Under the pieces are notes generated by a model, which was not told the origin of the DNA, did no database searches, and was given only the letters and a program-made list of their open reading frames with translations. From Corbicula japonica (Eukaryota; Mollusca; Bivalvia; Venerida; Cyrenidae), in the NCBI GenBank assembly GCA_038501625.1, contig JAZAYU010000013.1:2976001-3040000 (forward strand): 64,000 nt of DNA, written 5' to 3'. The translations under genes and the position numbers were made by a program. This document shows positions 45,800 through 57,389 of this stretch, piece after piece; the stretch's first letter is position 1; the number at the start of each line of letters is the position of its first letter.

Positions 45800-46990
45800 T
45801 TTATGAAGAGAGCCTGGCCCAGACATTATATGCTCTTGATGCGAGCGCCATCAAATGAACGTTTTTTTCCACTGGTAAAATAGAAACATTTTCTACACGA
45901 TGTCCTGATTGTAAAATGTTGATATAAAAATGTTTGATCTTGTTATTTTTAGAACAGTGCTGCTCAATACGTGTTTTAAAAGACGTCCTGTTTGTCCAAT
46001 ATACTGAATCCTACAGTTATGAGAAAGTTTAAAAGTTTATCAACATTTATCACAATAATTGTTAACAGAAAACGTTCTTCCCTTATCCGTGGATTTAATA
46101 GCAGATAAATTAATTTCATAAATTGTCAATTTTTAGAAAGCTACATGCTTCCGGGTTTATATTTCACAGTTTGTTGCCTTAGCTTGTTAAAATGCTTAAG
46201 ATTTCAGTGAACGTAATATTTGCATGACAGAAAAACTTTTAAAACAGAATAGTTGATTTCACAAATTATGGAGAAACAAATACAGGTGCAGTTTAAATCA
46301 CTGCAGCAACAAGGTACTGTTTAATGGGGATTTGATTTATAAACTTAAGAAAAATAAACGCAATATCAATTTATCCACGTTATTTGTAAAAACCATCTGC
46401 AAATCGTCAATATACCTCGAGATATTGTTAAAGGCTCTAATAATGTCATGTTGACTGGTTTTGAAAGAGATATCATAAAGTCTCTTTACGGCATTATAGA
46501 AACAGATCAGCAACAAGCGGTGCACAATTAGGTATGCCTATTTCTTGATTATAACAAAACGTACCTAATGTAACATAAATGAATGGAATTGTACAGTATG
46601 GTAAAATCATCAGGTGACAAAGAGAGCGCTTAAACATGATTTGATTTAAGCTTCATTTAACTTTTTAAATGGTCCAAAATATGGTTTTGGCAACGGTTTC
46701 AAAAACCTTTTCAAAATACCTAATTACATGTTTTTTTTTCTGGCGGTAAGACAATCGATATTTTGGTAGTTGTGCAAGATCTGGAAAAAAATGAATGCAT
46801 ACCAAATATTGATATTAGGTTTATATTACTACGCTAATTGACATATACTTTTGTGTTTATCTCGTTTGCTCGAAAAGTAAAGAATAATTCGTTTTAATGA
46901 TTGCTTCCATTAGTGAGTTTAAACGGCGTGAAGGTATCGCGAATAGAAAACCTTTAGAAACTGAAGACCACTGACCCCAAAACAACACTG
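45800..46990. mobile_element. Scrambled Penelope-like fragments, copy B
   Basis: Minus strand about 46125-45810 reads IQYIGQTGR, EQHCSKN and PVEK (GIY-YIG domain). Plus strand about 46127-46385 reads the RT C-terminus. Minus strand from about 46990 to 46386 reads the RT core with RYIDDLQMVFTN. The inner junction falls at AAAACCATCTGCAAAT, a stretch that in one direction encodes KTICK of the C-terminus and in the other DLQMVF beside the catalytic box. Confidence 0.6.
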
Positions 46991-47079
46991 GAATATTATA
47001 AATGTTATACCTAAACAAACCAAACCATGTGCCTCACTTGCCGATTGTTTTCCTTTTCTTAAAAAAAACTTTTTTAGTA

Positions 47080-48935
47080 AATAGAAAAACTCACGACGAT
47101 GATTGAAACATAATCGAAAAAAACGACGGTAAAACTGTCAAAGAAGAAACAAATGTAGAAATTAATGGTCCGGTTACCGAATCTGAAATTTTAGCAGCTG
47201 TTAAATGTCTTCAAAATAATATGTCACCTGGAACTGATAATATTGTAAACGAGCACATAAAAAGTTCATTAAACGTTATGATGCTGACCTATTTAAAACT
47301 GTAAAAAGGTATCATCCAATTAAGTTGGACAACTGAGTCAACTAAATTAAAGGCAATCCGAAAGAACCTGAAAACTATCGTCATATATCTCTCATCAGCT
47401 GCTTCGTAAACTTTTTAAAGTATTTGAAAAAATAGATTGAATAAATACGCTGATAGTAGAAATCGAAACACGAAACGCAAGCTGGTTTCCGAAAAAAATT
47501 CAACAATTGACTATAATTTTATCTTGAAAAGTCTTATTGACATCGTACAATCTAATAAAAAAAGTTATATTGTTGTTTTGTTGATCTTGAACAGGCATTC
47601 GATTATGTCTAAAGAATCGGTCTGTTGAAGAAATTTAAATCCGAAAATGCAACACGCAAGTGTTTAAATGTAATTAAAAGTTTTTACAGTTACATTAAGT
47701 CAAATGATATTGCCTCTACCTGGGAGCGAACCCGCACCGTCACTGCAACAGCGCCTAGCCCTGCACAGAGTAAGAAGGATCTTCTCCATATTTTGATTGC
47801 CTTGTCGGTTTAAAACAAGGCAAAATTCTTACGCCTTCTTTATTGTCAGTATTTTTTAGTCAAAATAATGTAAAAGGTGTTTCCAGGGATGTTTTAATTG
47901 ACACCGTTATTAAATTATTCATTTTTATACGCCCGTTTGAAAAACGGGACGTATTATGGGAACACCTGCGGCGGGCGGGCGGGCAGGCGGGCGGCGTCCA
48001 CAGGGTTTCCGCCCTCTAAGTCAAAGAGTTTTCATACGATCTTTATCAAACTTGGTGAATATGTTGGTGGGCATAATATCTCGATCAAGTTCTATAACCA
48101 GCCAAATCCCCCAGGCACTCCTGAATTATGGCCCTTGAATTGTCCAAAATTTGGGTTTCCGTCTCTAAGTCAAAGAGTTTCATGTCCTGTCCTTATTAAA
48201 TTTGATGAATATGTTGGTGGGCATAATATCTGGACCAAGTTCTATAACCAGCCAAATCCCCCCATGCACTCCTAAATTATGGCCCTTGAATTGTCCAAAA
48301 TAAGGGTTTCCGCTCTCTAAGTCAAAGAGTTTTCATCCGGTCTTTATCAAACTTGGTGAATATGTTGGTGGGCATAATATCTCGACCAAGTTCTATAACC
48401 AGCCAAATCCCCCCAGGCACTCCTGAATTATGGCCCTTGAATTGTCCAAAATTACTGTTTCCGCTCTCTAAGTGAAAGAGTTTTCATCCGGTCTTTATCA
48501 AACTTGGTGAATATGTTGGTGGGCATAATATCTCGACCAAGTTCTATAACCTGCCAAATCCCCCCAGGCACTCCTGAATTATGGCCCTTGAATTGTCCAA
48601 AAACTAAATTAGCGGTATCTGCTCTCCAAGTCGAAAAAATTTCATCGGATCGTTACGCAACTTTGATGATCAGCATTTTGACGGGCGTATTTTGTGTCAG
48701 TTTGGCACTCTTGTTTTTATATGCAGACAACGCCCCCATTTTTTCAGTGAAAACGACACAGACCTTCAAAATGCTCTGGACAATTTTGTAGAATATTGCG
48801 AACAGTGGAAATTAAAAATAAATACAGATAAGACCAAAATGATGATATTCAGTAAGCGCCGTTTTACATGCGACAAAATCTTGAAAATAGGAAACGCAAC
48901 GGTAGAAATCATTCATGAATATAAATGACTTTATT
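47080..48935 (+). pseudogene. CR1/jockey-like LINE RT remnant, copy B
   Basis: Homologue of 6600-7670, with the same order of motifs and the same YADN in place of YADD, here after an insertion at 47927-48715. The last part (48720-48930) is better kept than in copy A: NALDNFVEYCEQWKLKIN and TDKTKMMIFSKRRF. Confidence 0.75.
47927..48715. mobile_element. Tandem-repeat element inserted in LINE
   Basis: The ends ATACGCCCGT and ACGGGCGTAT are inverted. Near the left end is an impure GGGC run (47967-47992). Four units of about 151 bp follow, with GTTTCCG anchors at 48005, 48155, 48306 and 48457. The LINE continues on both sides, and copy A has the uninterrupted sequence at about 7460-7470. No coding capacity. 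Confidence 0.75.
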
Positions 48936-48958
48936 CTATTAAGTAACCACCAATTCTA

Positions 48959-49901
48959 TGTGACCCTGCCTCCATAATGAACCAAAAAATGGGGTAGTTC
49001 AAAATCACATTTATTCAAAGGCATTATTTATCTGTTATCCTTGGTGGCAAACCTTCCTAAGAAAGCTTGGTAGCAAAGCGTCGGCACTGAAATTACAATA
49101 TTAAACATATTTTGAGTGCCTAATAAATACAATAATTCCCTTAAACAAGAATACTCAGTGTTAAAATACATGTGCACAATATTAGCAGAAGATAAAATTA
49201 CCAAACATATCAAATCGTTATCACTTAAAGAAATACAGATTGATACATTAAATATAACGCTTACGTCAAGCTGGGTATAGTGGTTCTGTGTAGTTAAACG
49301 ACACAAACAATACTGAACCTTTAACAATACTAACTTGATAATTTACAATGGTAAAAAGTATAATGAAATTCACTAAAGCACACTTACATTTGTTTATGGA
49401 ACAAATCACCACTTTGACCAAAAAACCACTCACTGTCCTTACTCGTCTCGCTCGTCCAGTGCTGTGTGAACTGTAAATATGTTAATAAAAAGATGAGCAC
49501 TTGTTAGTCAAAACATCAACAGTTGAATGACAACCGATAGAACAAAGACCAAAATATGGCGCTCAGATTTTCAACCAGTTTCAAAGCGTTTAATTTGATA
49601 AAACTGCAGCTCAAGTCAAATACAACATTAAAAGACATTACACCTACATACCCTGAATAGCTGTACCCTTAATTGATCCCTAAATATTTAATATAACTGT
49701 TCTAAGAATAAACTTCTGTTCTCAATTGCACGATTTTTCTTCAACTGGCGTTAAAATAGACTAAAATTATCTCCCCTTAATAAACTACCAAAAAGACCTA
49801 AAACTACAAGAAAGTTACTAAATTAACCTACACTAAGTGTACAGTCTACAGAAGTCTATTATGTCACAATATTAAAAGACAATAAAAATCATCCCGCTAC
49901 A
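48959..49901. mobile_element. Solo-LTR-like insertion
   Basis: A 943-bp block begins TGTGACCCTGCC and ends CCCGCTACA, so it has TG...CA ends, and is flanked by TCTA on both sides (48955-48958 and 49902-49905). Copy A has the empty site CCAATTCTATTAATTC at about 7680-7695. Orientation is unsure: the reverse reading (TGTAGCGGG...) also starts TG. The 99-residue frame inside has no known domain. Confidence 0.65.
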
Positions 49902-49926
49902 TCTATTAATTCTTTTGTTTGATATG

Positions 49927-50390
49927 GGTTGTATTAAGGTAAATAACTCAGTATTCCTCCGTGGTCCATTCGAATGAAGTCCGTTTCATTATATGCTATT
50001 TTTTTTCTCTTCATCTGGGGGCCTCTTAACCGTTAGAAATCGACCTGTTTTAGACTTGTTTGCAGGAACAACATGTCAGGAAAATAAATGAAAGCAATTT
50101 CATGCCTATATCTCGTTTGGTAGAGGCGCACTAGTTCCGGAAGAGCGGATGTATATATTTGGCACCGTATTTGCGATACCGCGTTTAAAATAGGGTCTGT
50201 TCGGTTAGAGATCAGTAATTTTCTTACAAGTAAGTTAACCCCCCATTTGCTGTGTGTTTTTCAATAGATGAAATGTAGATCTTCACAGTCATATATGGTT
50301 GTCTAGAAATTAAGATGATAGAAATCATGTTAAATGTGCATTGAATATTGGGAATTTAACTATGGGAATTGGATTTACCTTGGTTCAACC
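49927..50390. mobile_element. MITE with 18-bp imperfect inverted ends
   Basis: GGTTGTATTAAGGTAAAT at the left and the inverse of the right end, GGTTGAACCAAGGTAAAT, match at 14 of 18 positions. TATG flanks both sides (49923-49926 and 50391-50394), and copy A has a single TATG with no insertion at about 7706-7712. Length is 464 bp, with no coding sequence. Confidence 0.75.
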
Positions 50391-50394
50391 TATG

Positions 50395-50765
50395 TTGGTG
50401 TGATTTTGAATGCAATATTGTGGAGCTGATTGGTGGTTTGGAGTTATTTCATCAAGACAACGTGTACTTGTGTGTTCATATGAAAAGGTGAAATATGCAT
50501 ATCAGGAATCTGTTGGGCAAGTATTCGGTTGGTTCCCCCTAGAACCTGATTTAAACCCCCAATGACAAATTTTTAGCCACTGAACGTTCCAAGGCGGTAA
50601 GCCCTCGGGTTCTCACTTTTGTTAATTGCTTGTGGCGTCTATTTGAAACTGATTATTGTAATGCAATGCTTTCTTCTCCTCTCTACGTTTTTGCTTTGTT
50701 TTGAGGATGTGTCTACTGGATTTGGCCATTCCTGATATGCATATTTCACTTTTTTGCCTCTGTCT
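50395..50765 (+). mobile_element. Penelope-like 3' tail with inverted ends, copy B
   Basis: Counterpart of 7690-8075, including the 273-bp unit 50483-50755 with the GGTGAAATATGCATATCAGG motif at the left and its inverse at the right. Confidence 0.65.
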
Positions 50766-50849
50766 CTCAGAAAGCGGAAGTTTTTACAAAACGAACAGCA
50801 TAATGCAGAAAAAAGGCAATAAAGAAATGGTCACTTTTCTCGTTCATTG

Positions 50850-51150
50850 TTTTCTCGTTTAGGGCAAACCCATTCTTTTATCTGGGGGCCATACGCCGCT
50901 GAACATGGAATAGTATTAATCTGAAAATATCGCATCGAAGGTTCCATGTCTATTGTCATATCCATACCATCGTTTGGAATGGATCCAAATTTTACTGTTT
51001 ATTGGTGTTGAGTAGCCCTCAACCCGGCGCTATGCAGCGTGTGCAATAATATCCATTTCCATTAATGCCCACGAACAGACCCAATCAAAGCGAGCCTGCA
51101 ATATTTTCATATTTTCGTGTTCTGTGCCTTTCAAAGTTCCATTTCTGAAG
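50850..51150 (-). repeat. About 400-bp dispersed repeat, minus copy
   Basis: Counterpart of 8160-8480. Confidence 0.65.
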
Positions 51151-51193
51151 CATTTATAATGATAAACATCCAAATAATCTTGCCCAACCATTT

Positions 51194-51430
51194 ATGTCTT
51201 TTCCTACCAGAAATCACCATTTGCCTATAGAAGCTTGGAGATGGAGAAATATGCCATCAAACGAACGTAAAGGCCAAATTTGTATCGATATAGGCGACGT
51301 GTATCACTATATGCTTATGTGTCCGATTTTAAAAGACAATAGAAACATATATATATATATATATATATCAAAAAGTTTCAGAAAACCAAGTATGTTAAAA
51401 TTTATGGAACTTATTAAATTAGAATGTAAT
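51194..51430 (+). pseudogene. LINE C-terminal knuckle, copy B
   Basis: RNHHLPIEAWRWRNMPSNER and YHYMLMCPILKDN, then an AT run (51347-51368) that lies within the frame, then RKPSMLKFMELIKLEC and a stop at 51429-51431. This keeps the LINE end lost from copy A at 8660. Confidence 0.6.
51347..51368. repeat. AT dinucleotide repeat
   Basis: Eleven AT units inside the LINE C-terminal remnant. They are absent in copy A. Confidence 0.95.
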
Positions 51431-52023
51431 TAGTTCTTAAAGATATTGGTATATTTCCTTGTAAAATAATTAAATACTTCAAAAATAATGTTATTATAAC
51501 ATCTGCGTATAATAACTTTTTCTTCTAGTCTTTCTTCGAACTAGTAATTACGGACAACCGATTTTGGTACTGACCTTTATTATTACATCAGTTTACGACT
51601 GTATAACAATTAATGATTGGACTCATTACCTTAATTGGTAAAAGTTGCAATTTGCAACTTTTCCAAAGAGACCTGCGAAACTGTGATTTACACAATAGGC
51701 CGGGGTACCAAATAAAAAAAAAGTGGTAATTTCAATTAGAAGTTGAAGATTATTGTACCGTTCTGTAAATAGTGCTGTGATTGGCATGTTTAAGCAATGA
51801 AAAGATTTGCTACTGCCTATTTCATAGGATGACAAGTCACAATTTAATGCTTAATAAATAATGTTTTTTTTACTTTGACAGCAGATTGATAGTAATTGTA
51901 ATATAGTATGATTCTCTAACGCTAACGATCATTACTTAGTAGAAAGAAAAGTAAATTAGATTTCGCTTATACGCAAATTGTTGATTGGCAAACACACCTG
52001 TCTCGCTGCGTTTTCCGATTGGA

Positions 52024-52029
52024 TATAAA
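52024..52029 (+). promoter_or_regulatory. TATA box candidate for gene B
   Basis: TATAAA lies 165 bp before the start codon, in the block conserved with gene A (which has GATAAAAAGG here). It is a candidate only. Confidence 0.35.
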
Positions 52030-52188
52030 GGAAATATTGATTAGATAAATAGGCAATATTTAATGAAACTTCATCATAAGGAATCATAAAAAAGATGTTT
52101 AATGAGATATAAGCTTCACTCGGAATCAAATACAACTTCTAGTAGGTGAACCTGAAATGTAATTATTCTTGAACAGTTTCACAAAAAC

Positions 52189-53097
52189 ATGGTTCTGAGT
52201 ATTTGTCTCGTCTTGTGCATGCATTTTGTCGGCAGTTTAGTTGCAACAGTCGACATTCCGGACATCATAAACGATTATTGTCCGTATACTGAATTTTGCG
52301 ACAGGAAGGCTCGGACGATTGATAGCAGTGAAGAAAAATCGTGTTGTGTATCTTGTGCCTGCGACCCCGAATGTGGATTACGACAGGACTGTTGCTTCGA
52401 TGAGATTGACAGTTATAAACTGTTTGAAAGTGGTGCTGTAGGTTGTTACAGTACTGTTCTGGGTTCAACGTCTATGCGCACAGACAAATATTATATGATA
52501 AATGCGTGTAATTTTGAAGGCATAATAGGAAAGGGAAAAGACATTGAAGAGCAATTAGCAGATAACAGTTGCATGTTTAATGAAAATGGGCAAATGTTCC
52601 TCCAGCCTGTCTCTTCGACGAGCACAGGTTGGATCTATGTCAATTCAAAATGTGCCAAATGCAATGGGGAGTTTAATCATAATGCCTGGGACTATTTTTC
52701 AAGCGGTTCTCAATTGATAGGAAATGCGGAAGCTGGCAAAACTGATTCTGAATTAAAGTATTTTATTCCTCCATTAGGCGAAGATTGGTCAAAGCATCTA
52801 TGTCGTACTAATATCAATGATTTAATTACAAATTGTACAGAATCAAACCGGTGGTATCCTTTATGCAACAACTTGTACGCTCCTTTTCGTACCGACAAAT
52901 CGGAGCTTTGGTTCAGAAATGTATTTTGCGCAGTTTGCATGGGTTTACCTGTAACGGGAAATTGCCAACCGGAAAAAAGCACTACTGTTAATAGCTTTTC
53001 TAGCTTAACAGTTCTTTTTAACAGTTCTGTCATCGAGATGTCAAGATCAGCAAATAAACCAAAAGACTGCTCATATAGAACGTTATCTCAACAACAG
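52189..53097 (+). CDS. Gene B exon 1: secreted cysteine-rich receptor-like ectodomain
   Basis: Exon 1 encodes 303 residues, the same exon length as gene A, with the same signal peptide (MVLSICLVLCMHFVGSLVA) and the same ten cysteines in the somatomedin-B-like region (CCVSCACDPEC, DCCFDE). By eye 33 residues differ from gene A, only 4 of them in the first 100. All cysteines in the mature part are kept. The donor is CAACAG/GTATTG, phase 0. Conservation of length and frame across a duplication with heavily rearranged flanks argues that both copies are, or until recently were, functional. Confidence 0.85.
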
Positions 53098-53950
53098 GTA
53101 TTGTACTCTTTCTAAAAAGTCCTCAACAAGATGTCTTTGAAAAGCGTCTTTATTTTTAACAGACAAAGATCACTGGTTGCTATTTTTACCATATGTCCAT
53201 ACTCGTAAAACTAAATCAGATGCTTGAGATTTGAGACTGGTCTTCAATCTTAGTTTAATGGTCTTGGGCCGTTCTTTCAAGGGTTGGAAGCCTTTTAGCA
53301 AATTCTTGGCATGTCACTAGAATAAAGAATCTTCGCAGTTTTTTAATATTTTATTTGTTTCTACATTTGGAAAGGATTTAAAGTTATCCCTTGTTTTCTC
53401 ATTATTTTTAGGATATAATTATATGATTTTGTTTTACATTAACATCATCAACGCAAGCAACAAAATTTGTGTTTGTAAAGGTTAGCTAGTATAAAAAGAT
53501 TTGTTTCAATATATCGAATGTTTTTCTCATAGTGCATGTTGAATTATTCCAAATACTAGATATGCTTCTGTATGTATGAATTGTATTTTTTATGTATTGT
53601 TTATTATATTTATAATTAATAAATATTCTTTGGCTTTAATACTGTTAAGGTATTAAAGGTTTTGCATTCACATTTTTGTTTGAACACTAAAATTAAATTA
53701 AAGTTCAGATTAAAACTGAGATAGTCATTTCAGTTTTAAAACGTCCATTACAATGCAGCCAATGAAAATCATTGAACTTAAATTACATTATTTTATCTAT
53801 TTAAATTATAATCAATTATTCTTGATCAGTCTGGGTGCTGAAAACAGCATGTGTTTCATTTTTACTAAAATCATGAGTAAAAAGATACTTTCGATTTGAG
53901 GAAAGTTTTTGCTACTTTTCCGTCACTTTATATTTTCTTTCCCTCTTCAG
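53098..53950 (+). other. Gene B intron 1
   Basis: An 853-bp intron, alignable with gene A intron 1 (873 bp), ending TTTCCCTCTTCAG. No gene or mobile element is seen. Confidence 0.7.
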
Positions 53951-54538
53951 AGCATCTGCCTCCGTGTTTTGTGCCCAGAGGGAATGACGAATACACCAGT
54001 GGGTTGCAGATACTATGTTCGTCAATGGAATGTCTACAATTACCTTGTTCAGATACGACTTATCTCTGTCAAAGAAAATAACCTGACCATTGAAACATTT
54101 CAGCATCTTAATGATTCCGAACGTCTATACCCATCATCTTGGTTGAAAGCGCCATGTGCTTCTGACCCTCCATATACGACAGTAGTTTACTATGAAATTA
54201 ACAAAAATCCTGGTGACAATATAAAATCTGTCATAGTGCAGCTTTTTGGAAACAGAAGATGGGCTAATCTGAAAAAAGTTGTTTCAGAACTACGTCCATG
54301 TATAGACCAACAATGGATAGTTATCATTAACAATACAAAGTATGCTTTCAATGCTTTATTTGATAAATACAGTGGATATATACAAGACGGTATTCAAAAG
54401 CTTCAAAAAGTACCATACATCAACATTGCCGAGGAAAAAGAAATGGCAAGACCGAAAAAGTACGAGATGATTACCAACACGTTTCCAAAAATATATTCCA
54501 CGTTAAACAAAATAGGAAAATTATTCTTCTGCCCGCAG
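53951..54538 (+). CDS. Gene B exon 2: ectodomain middle part
   Basis: Exon 2 encodes 196 residues, phase 0 both sides, same length as gene A exon 2, from SICLRVLCPEG to KLFFCPQ, with strong CTCTTCAG acceptor and CAG/GTAAGT donor. By eye 26 residues differ from gene A; clusters such as YYVRQWN against YYVLLWN and NNTKYAFNAL against NTEKHVFNAS suggest surface changes, while ASDPPYTTVVYYEIN and QLFGNRRWANLKKVVSEL are unchanged. No named domain is recognised. Confidence 0.8.
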
Positions 54539-55199
54539 GTAAGTCAAGCTTTGAACCCCAAACGTCGTATCAATTATTACGGAAGGTTAAATTTCTTTGC
54601 CAAACAAATCATTCAAAGGTGAATCCACTGACTACTGTTTGTTGCATTATTAAGACAAGCAATCTAGTAAACTTTGGTTTGGTTGAATGGTTAATGGGCT
54701 AGAATTTACTTTTTGGTAGATATTACAGTCAAACAGAAATCAGCAACATTTTAATTGTCTTTATTTACTGTCAAAATTACTGTTTTGCTGTTTTAAAATT
54801 CCTTTCGGGACGCAAAGGACTTTTTATTTGTTTTATTTTTTTTTCTTATTTTGAATAAATATTTTTCATAACAATTCTTTCCGCACCTCTGGAAATAACT
54901 TTGAATTAACGCTGTTAATACTGTCTTTGATAAAAACCCCGTATTTCTTTTACATCACATTTTATATAATCTATGACCTTATATTTAAAGACAATATTAC
55001 AGGCTAAAGCGTAATTGTGCGGAATAATTATGATCATTTTTTTATAATTTGTGGTAAATTCAGTAAGTATAGATATTTGTCTACAGTAACATCCTACGCC
55101 GCGACGAATGACAGGTTTTAGACATCGTATACTACTTTGATCTCCAAATATCATTAAAATATAGATAATAACCCTTTCCATCACTGGTTGATACAATTT

Positions 55200-55925
55200 G
55201 ACCTAATGAACTACAGCTTAATAAAGCGAACACAGAAAGCAGAAAAGCAAGCAGACTTCTTTGATCTATATCATTCTATTGAAAATGAATACGTAGCTAG
55301 TACAATATATGACAAAGGAGATTATTTTAATTTAAATATTCCGTTTTAAGACAGCGATGTTCCTCGTGAAACATCTGAAGGGATTTATATCTCACAGCTT
55401 GTTTTCTTTTCTACAGCTTTTAATATTGTTGAAGATTTCAATGAATGTAATCTTTTCATAACAGACAAACTTTCAAAACAAGGTTTTCGCTATTACAAAT
55501 TAAGGAAAACCTTCCACAAGTTCTATCGCCGATTCCCAGAAGAATTTCAAAAAATACAGATGCAATTTTAATTCACTATTACAACAAGGCATTTCTCAGT
55601 CGGTTTATTTTTGGAGATTTAATTTATAAACTTAAGAAAATAAAGGGCAATATTTATTTCTCCACGTTATTTATAAAAATCATTTGTAAATTTATCACCA
55701 GGCATGCAGAGCACTGTAGAATAACAAATCTACAGTTGAGCGTTATGCGTACCTCTTTGATTGCACGACGGTGGAATGGGTTTAAGAGTTTATGAAGGTT
55801 TATTGCGAAATCTTGTAAAAGAATCTATACGTTCGATCTTTTACTTTTATCCCTGTCATTGTGTTGTTGCTGATTTGGCTCCATGGGCTTTCGTCTCCTG
55901 GTATACCTTAACAATATCTATCCTA
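55200..55925 (+). mobile_element. Penelope-like RT C-terminus fragment in intron 2
   Basis: The + strand reads IENEYVASTIYDKGDYFNLN, SDVPRETSEGIYISQLV, NECNLFITDKLSKQGFRYYK and KTFHKFYRRFPEEFQK, then a degenerate end (DLAPWAFVS). The 3' tail is missing. It is absent from gene A intron 2. Confidence 0.7.
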
Positions 55926-56224
55926 TAAGTGGGCATCAAAACATTTATTACTATGTGCATAGGTTCAGCTAATTACGTTCTTTTTACAATATTTGAATAA
56001 AACTATCTGATTCCTTGCATATGCCAAAGACGATATTCGAACAAGTATACTGAATAGAGGTTTTAAAGCTTTAGACAGTAAACTGACGAAATTTGAAGAC
56101 CATACTAGGAATATGTATGTACATGTATGTTAACCAAATAAATGTATTTCATTTTTTCTTGCCTCAGATGTTATGGAAGACAGATTTTTTGCCCTTTGAC
56201 GAGAAACTTATTTCAATTTACCAA

Positions 56225-56975
56225 TTTTTGTCGAGCACGTTGCGGTGAGCTCGACTTAGTTGTCATATTGGCGACTCGGTGTATATGCGTGCGTTATTTG
56301 GTACGTGTGTTAGTAAGTGTGTGCGTTAGTGCGTTTATCGGGATTCGCCTGGCCCAAAACTTAAACATGAATTGAGCGATCTGTTTAAATTTGGCATGCA
56401 TGTTAACATCAATAAGACGGAGTGTCGAGTGTAAACCCCAGGTTACCTTCTAAAAGGTCAAGATCACAGTTAGGGGTTAAAGCTCACGTGAAAGCTTGTT
56501 CAACCCATAACTTTAACATGCATTGAGCAATCTTGTTTATACTTGGCGTGAATGAGACGGCGTGATGAGCGCAAGTCCCAGATTCCCATCTCAATTGTAA
56601 AGATCAAAGTAAAAGGTCAAAGATAATCTGAATGCTTGTCCGGCCCATAACATTAACATGCATTCAGCAATGCTGTTTATATTTTGAATGAATGCTACCA
56701 TCAATGAGATTGTGTGTTGCATGCAAAGTCCAGGTTCAAATCTCAAAGGTCAAGATGACAGAAATAGGTCAAAGGTCATTTGAAATCTTGGCCGGCCCAT
56801 ATCATGGGCATTAAGCAATTTTGTATATATTTGGCATAAAAGTTAACCTCAATTAGATGGTATGTCACGCGCAAACCCCAGGTTCCCATCACAGAGGTCA
56901 ATGCCGAAAACCCCAGGTCAGTATCATAGTGAGTGGTCAAAGGTCATTTGAAAGCGGACTCGACATGTTGCCAAC
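56225..56975. mobile_element. Tandem-repeat element in intron 2
   Basis: Between GTCGAGCACGTTGC (near 56231) and GGACTCGACATGTTGCC (near 56957) lie about four units spaced 140-151 bp, with anchors ACATGAATTGAGCGAT (56365), ACATGCATTGAGCAAT (56516), ACATGCATTCAGCAAT (56656) and a decayed one near 56803. A GTGT-rich stretch (about 56280-56335) sits near the left end. It is non-coding. Confidence 0.65.
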
Positions 56976-57138
56976 AGGCATCTAGTAATGAAAATAGTAA
57001 TCATATTTATTCCACACAAGCACAATAGGGCTGCAGTATTGCTTTAAATATGTTTTACTAAAATAACAAAATAAAACATAGTAAAATAGTAAGTCAATAA
57101 GACTTGTCATTTCCATTTATATTTATGTTATTTTGAAG

Positions 57139-57384
57139 GTACATTTGCCCGCAGAAGAAGTTGAAATCGGTTTCGGGCAGATAAAAATTTTAGCAAGTAA
57201 TGTCACCCTTGGAAACAACGAGTTTGCTGTCAAAGATCAAGAATCATCCAGTGGGACTGTAGACAAAGTATTTGCGGTATGCCTTGATGATTACGTTCAG
57301 ACGGGAAATACAGCTGGTGTTGACGAATTGTTGTTGTATCCCGTTGCATTAATGATTTATTGTATCTCCCTTATTTATATTTGA
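57139..57384 (+). CDS. Gene B exon 3: pre-membrane segment and hydrophobic end
   Basis: Exon 3 encodes 81 residues, phase 0: VHLPAEEVEIGFGQI, sequon NVT, DKVFAVCLDDYVQ, and the C-terminal YPVALMIYCISLIYI before TGA at 57382-57384. Relative to gene A the loop after DDY is one residue longer and the hydrophobic tail two shorter, and the segment after FAVKD differs completely (QESSSGTV against TVLFSETA). Total length is 580 residues. No downstream seven-helix exon is recognisable up to the window end. Confidence 0.75.
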   Translation, partial: VHLPAEEVEIGFGQIKILASNVTLGNNEFAVKDQESSSGTVDKVFAVCLDDYVQTGNTAGVDELLLYPVALMIYCISLIYI

Positions 57385-57389
57385 ATAAA
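57384..57389 (+). promoter_or_regulatory. Poly(A) signal overlapping gene B stop
   Basis: AATAAA starts on the last base of TGA, exactly as in gene A. Confidence 0.5.

Larger units (their letters stand above)
54539..57138 (+). other. Gene B intron 2
   Basis: A 2600-bp intron, against 1395 bp in gene A. Most of the excess is a plus-strand Penelope-like fragment (55200-55925) and a tandem-repeat element (56225-56975). The acceptor is TTATTTTGAAG before GTACATTTG. Confidence 0.7.

Noticed and set aside
47898..48275. 125-residue Pro/Gly-rich frame
   Set aside because: It reads through the GGGC run and the 151-bp repeats of an inserted element, and repeats its own segments accordingly.
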